A DNA stretch of 7,997 bases from Bacteroidota bacterium. GTDB taxonomy: Bacteria; Bacteroidota; Bacteroidia; Chitinophagales; LD1. Shown here piece by piece: positions 6,094 through 7,997 of this stretch (position 1 is its first letter; every line of letters begins with the position of its first letter). The stretch lies in assembly GCA_947457525.1 (NCBI GenBank), contig CANGXE010000056.1:1-7997 (forward strand). Direction: 5' to 3'. The notes under the pieces were generated by a model. That model ran no database searches, was not told where the DNA came from, and worked only from the letters and a program-made list of their open reading frames with translations. Made by a program: the position numbers and the translations under genes.

Positions 6094-6711
6094 ATGATTA
6101 GTAAAATCAATTTAGAAGAACCGGAAACTCCAAACGTTAAACCGGATGAAGCCATCGAAAAGTTAGCGGGTGGCATGATGAAATTTGATAACAAATTTTT
6201 AGAACAACGTAAAATATTTTTGTGGGGCGGAGTGCATGACGAATCAGCAGAGAAGGTGGTGAACCGCTTACTATACTTGGAAGCTACCGATCCGGGAAAA
6301 GAAATTTTTTTCTACATAAACAGTCCAGGGGGAGTAGTTACTTCGGGTATGGTCATATATGATGTGATGCAAATGATTTCCTCACCTGTGACTACCATTT
6401 GCATGGGCTTAGCGGCTTCAATGGGTTCTATCCTTTTGAGCGGAGGCACCAAAGGCAAGCGTTTAATTTGGCCAAACGGCAGAGTGATGATTCATCAGCC
6501 CTCTTTAGGCGGCATGTATGGTCAGGCTACGGATATCGAAATTACGGGCAATGAAATACTAAAAGTAAAACAAATGAGTGCTCGCGTGTTGGCTGAAAAC
6601 TGTGGTAAGACTTACGAGCAAGTGATGAAAGACTTTGACCGCGACTATTGGATGAACGCTGAAGAAGCCTTGAAGTATGGCATCGTTGATGGTATAGCCA
6701 CAAAACTGTAA
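6094..6711 (+). CDS. clpP: ClpP-type serine protease subunit, probable second paralogue
   Basis: This is the proteolytic subunit of an ATP-dependent Clp protease, a cytoplasmic barrel that degrades proteins fed in by ClpX or ClpA/C-type unfoldases. It has 205 residues, normal for the family. The catalytic triad is complete: Ser109 in GLAASMGS, His134 in MIHQP and Asp184 in FDRDYWM. INSPGG (75-80) is also conserved. Two things differ from the housekeeping ClpP. The N-terminal region before IFLWGG (41-46) lacks the usual axial-loop sequence and has a slightly shorter first helix. The segment after the histidine reads HQPSLGGMYGQA, one residue longer than the common HQPLGGxQGQA, in the strand-loop that joins the two rings. 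Neither tig nor clpX is adjacent, as they often are for the main clpP. I infer a second paralogue that may form mixed barrels or have its own partners. The unknown gene follows after 6 bases. Confidence 0.92.
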   Translation: MISKINLEEPETPNVKPDEAIEKLAGGMMKFDNKFLEQRKIFLWGGVHDESAEKVVNRLLYLEATDPGKEIFFYINSPGGVVTSGMVIYDVMQMISSPVTTICMGLAASMGSILLSGGTKGKRLIWPNGRVMIHQPSLGGMYGQATDIEITGNEILKVKQMSARVLAENCGKTYEQVMKDFDRDYWMNAEEALKYGIVDGIATKL

Positions 6712-6717
6712 TCAACA

Positions 6718-7122
6718 ATGACACGCCAAGATCAAAATGTTGAAATTGCTCGCTACCAAAAGGAAATTGCTGTTCGCTTGGGCTTAGACTCAGACAACCT
6801 TATTTTCAATTATAAGCAGAAAAATGAAACTATTCGTTTGGATTTAGTCACCGTAAATGCTAAACATGAACAATCTTTTTTGTTTCATACCATAACCGGA
6901 ACCGACACCCTAGACGCGCTCAAAAAAATGTTAGAGTACATTGATGAGCATTATCCCAATGAGAGCAGCATGACTATTCAGTGGGTTAAAATTGGCGATA
7001 ACAAATTACACACCTCCTATTTCCGAGCACAAAACATGTATGGTGCTTTAGATAAATTCTATTACGGTCGCGACCTTAGCCAATACAAAATCTTCAGCAT
7101 TTCGTTAAATCCTATCAGCTAA
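6718..7122 (+). CDS. Uncharacterised 134-residue protein linked to clpP
   Basis: I do not recognise this protein. It is soluble-looking: no signal peptide, no membrane segment, no cysteine. It begins with a charged helix (RQDQNVEIARYQKEIAVRLG, residues 3-22). Strands follow near NLIFNYKQ and TIRLDLVTV, then a helix near TLDALKKMLEYIDEHY. The C-terminal half has alternating strand patterns, MTIQWVKIGD and KLHTSYFRAQN, and ends with ALDKFYYGRDLSQYKIFSISLNP. This aromatic-rich end looks like a conserved family signature, and the whole suggests an alpha/beta fold. The gene starts 6 bases after the clpP stop, so the two are very probably co-transcribed. A substrate adaptor or partner of this ClpP is possible, but only position supports it. 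The ORF is real by its length, codon use like its neighbours and tight spacing. Confidence 0.75.
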   Translation: MTRQDQNVEIARYQKEIAVRLGLDSDNLIFNYKQKNETIRLDLVTVNAKHEQSFLFHTITGTDTLDALKKMLEYIDEHYPNESSMTIQWVKIGDNKLHTSYFRAQNMYGALDKFYYGRDLSQYKIFSISLNPIS

Positions 7123-7134
7123 GTTGTTTTGGCA

Positions 7135-7166
7135 TTAACTAAATCTTAACTTTCATATTATATTTG
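7135..7166 (+). promoter_or_regulatory. Promoter of the secreted-protein gene, with TTAACT direct repeat
   Basis: TATATTTG at 7159-7166 is an exact TAnnTTTG box, 25 bases before the ATG at 7192. TTAACT occurs at 7135-7140 and again at 7146-7151, an 11-base period or about one helical turn. The upstream copy starts where a -33 element would be (TTA, then a 21-base spacer). The repeat may be a regulator site or part of the promoter. No Shine-Dalgarno follows. Confidence 0.5.
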
Positions 7167-7191
7167 TAGGGAACAATTAAAACTCTTTACA

Positions 7192-7997
7192 ATGAACATG
7201 AAGTTTACTTCTTTTATGTTGACGTTGGTGTGTGTCTTCACCACCTATATGTCAAATGCGCAGTGCTTACCGACAGCTGTGCGACCAGTTTTTGGCACCA
7301 CTTCGGCAGCATCAGGACTGGTCACTTTTTCTAATGTGCCCACCGGCAATGTTATACAAGTGAACTGCCCCGCAGCCAACACTATTTATAACATCGACAT
7401 GTGTGCTACTAATCCGGGTACAAACATACCGGATGGTACAAATGATGGCCAGGTAACTATTATTAATGTAAATAGCGCTGCTGCTGTATCCCTTGCTTTC
7501 GGTGATGATGGTTGTACAAACGTTGTTCCTAACGGTTTCGGACCAACAGTAATGTCCTTTACTGCACCAGCAGCAGGTACATTCTTTTTGTACTTAACTG
7601 AGTGGAATGCTGCCGGCACGGTTGATTGTATTGCCGATGGTGCAAATTCAGCTTATATTTTCAATATCACTATAGTTGCTCCAGCAGCTAATGACTTAGC
7701 CCTTGACTCAGCGGCTTTGCCTTCCCTTTACACTTCGGTAGCTATTCCTCAACTACAACCATTTAGTGTTGGTGCAAGAATTAAAAACGTAGGTGGAACA
7801 GCAGTAGCTAATACAGCCGTAGCGGTTAGAATTAGAAATTTAACTACAAATACTGTTGTCAGTACACAAACGCTTACCGGCCCTACTTCACTCGCTAGTG
7901 GCTCATCTACTTATCTGCCAGGTACTTCTTATGTAGCTCCTGCAGTTGAAGCCTTTTATGAGTTTCGATACATCTGCAGCATGTCTACGACAAACGG
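7192..7997 (+). CDS. Secreted beta-sandwich protein, CARDB-like domain, 3' end outside window
   Basis: The reading frame is open from ATG 7192 to the window edge (268 full codons), so the gene is partial only because the window ends. Residues 1-23 are a signal peptide: MNMK, a hydrophobic stretch FTSFMLTLVCVFTTYM, and a cleavage site SNA before Gln24. Cys25 follows Gln, so this is not a lipobox. Residues 24-160 are strand-rich, Gly/Ala/Thr-rich, with cysteines at 25, 59, 71, 108 and 146 that could pair after export. The stretch ending SFTAPAAGTFFLYL resembles a PPC-type beta-sandwich. Residues 165 to the edge (NDLALDSAALP, GARIKNVGGTAVANTAVAVRIRN) look like a CARDB/Ig-like adhesion module. 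Proteins of this form in Bacteroidota often end in a type IX secretion sorting domain, which would lie beyond the window. A function beyond cell-surface or extracellular adhesion or structure cannot be given. It has its own strong promoter. Confidence 0.85.
   Translation, partial: MNMKFTSFMLTLVCVFTTYMSNAQCLPTAVRPVFGTTSAASGLVTFSNVPTGNVIQVNCPAANTIYNIDMCATNPGTNIPDGTNDGQVTIINVNSAAAVSLAFGDDGCTNVVPNGFGPTVMSFTAPAAGTFFLYLTEWNAAGTVDCIADGANSAYIFNITIVAPAANDLALDSAALPSLYTSVAIPQLQPFSVGARIKNVGGTAVANTAVAVRIRNLTTNTVVSTQTLTGPTSLASGSSTYLPGTSYVAPAVEAFYEFRYICSMSTTN

Noticed and set aside
7386..7619. 77-codon minus strand ORF opposite the secreted-protein gene
   Set aside because: The + strand frame is open through the whole region from a signal peptide and promoter, so this is a shadow.

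Overview
The window looks like chromosomal DNA from a member of the Bacteroidota, probably Cytophagia, Sphingobacteriia or Chitinophagia grade. Four things point there. Promoter -7 boxes match TAnnTTTG (TATATTTG occurs exactly at complement 1941..1934, complement 30..23, and 7159..7166). No gene has a GGAGG-type Shine-Dalgarno. rbfA is followed directly by a LolC/LolE-type permease gene. The right edge holds the start of a large-looking secreted beta-sandwich protein of the kind these bacteria make for surface or type IX export. The base composition is AT-rich and I see no abrupt change in it, no insertion sequence, tRNA, rRNA, CRISPR array or phage gene.

Layout. 1-103 is a short non-coding stretch with a likely leftward promoter for a gene outside the window. 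104-1927 (minus) is an MsbA-like ABC exporter. It is divergent from a + strand pair, rbfA (2033-2470) and a LolC/E-family FtsX-type permease (2492-3718). That pair converges, stop codon against stop codon, with an extended SDR / NAD-dependent epimerase-type gene (3719 to about 4717, minus). Divergent from it is a two-gene + strand unit, a classical SDR (4832-5548) and an SRPBCC protein (5559-6026). Next is a second two-gene unit, a ClpP-type protease (6094-6711) and an unrecognised 134-residue protein (6718-7122). A secreted protein begins at 7192 and runs off the right edge. No gap exceeds about 110 bases.

How the genes fit together. Most are housekeeping: 30S maturation, envelope lipid or lipoprotein traffic (two ABC-type membrane proteins), protein turnover, and two oxidoreductases on opposite strands. 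I do not see a single multi-gene accessory system. The points that most deserve a second look are smaller. The classical SDR has no serine at its catalytic-serine position and is paired with an SRPBCC ligand-binding protein. The ClpP paralogue stands apart from tig and clpX, has an altered loop after its catalytic histidine, and is tightly linked to an unknown small protein. A consensus promoter sits so close to the exporter's ATG that its mRNA is probably leaderless. Two promoters share a TTAACT element just upstream of TATATTTG. RbfA carries a basic Lys/Ala/Pro tail.
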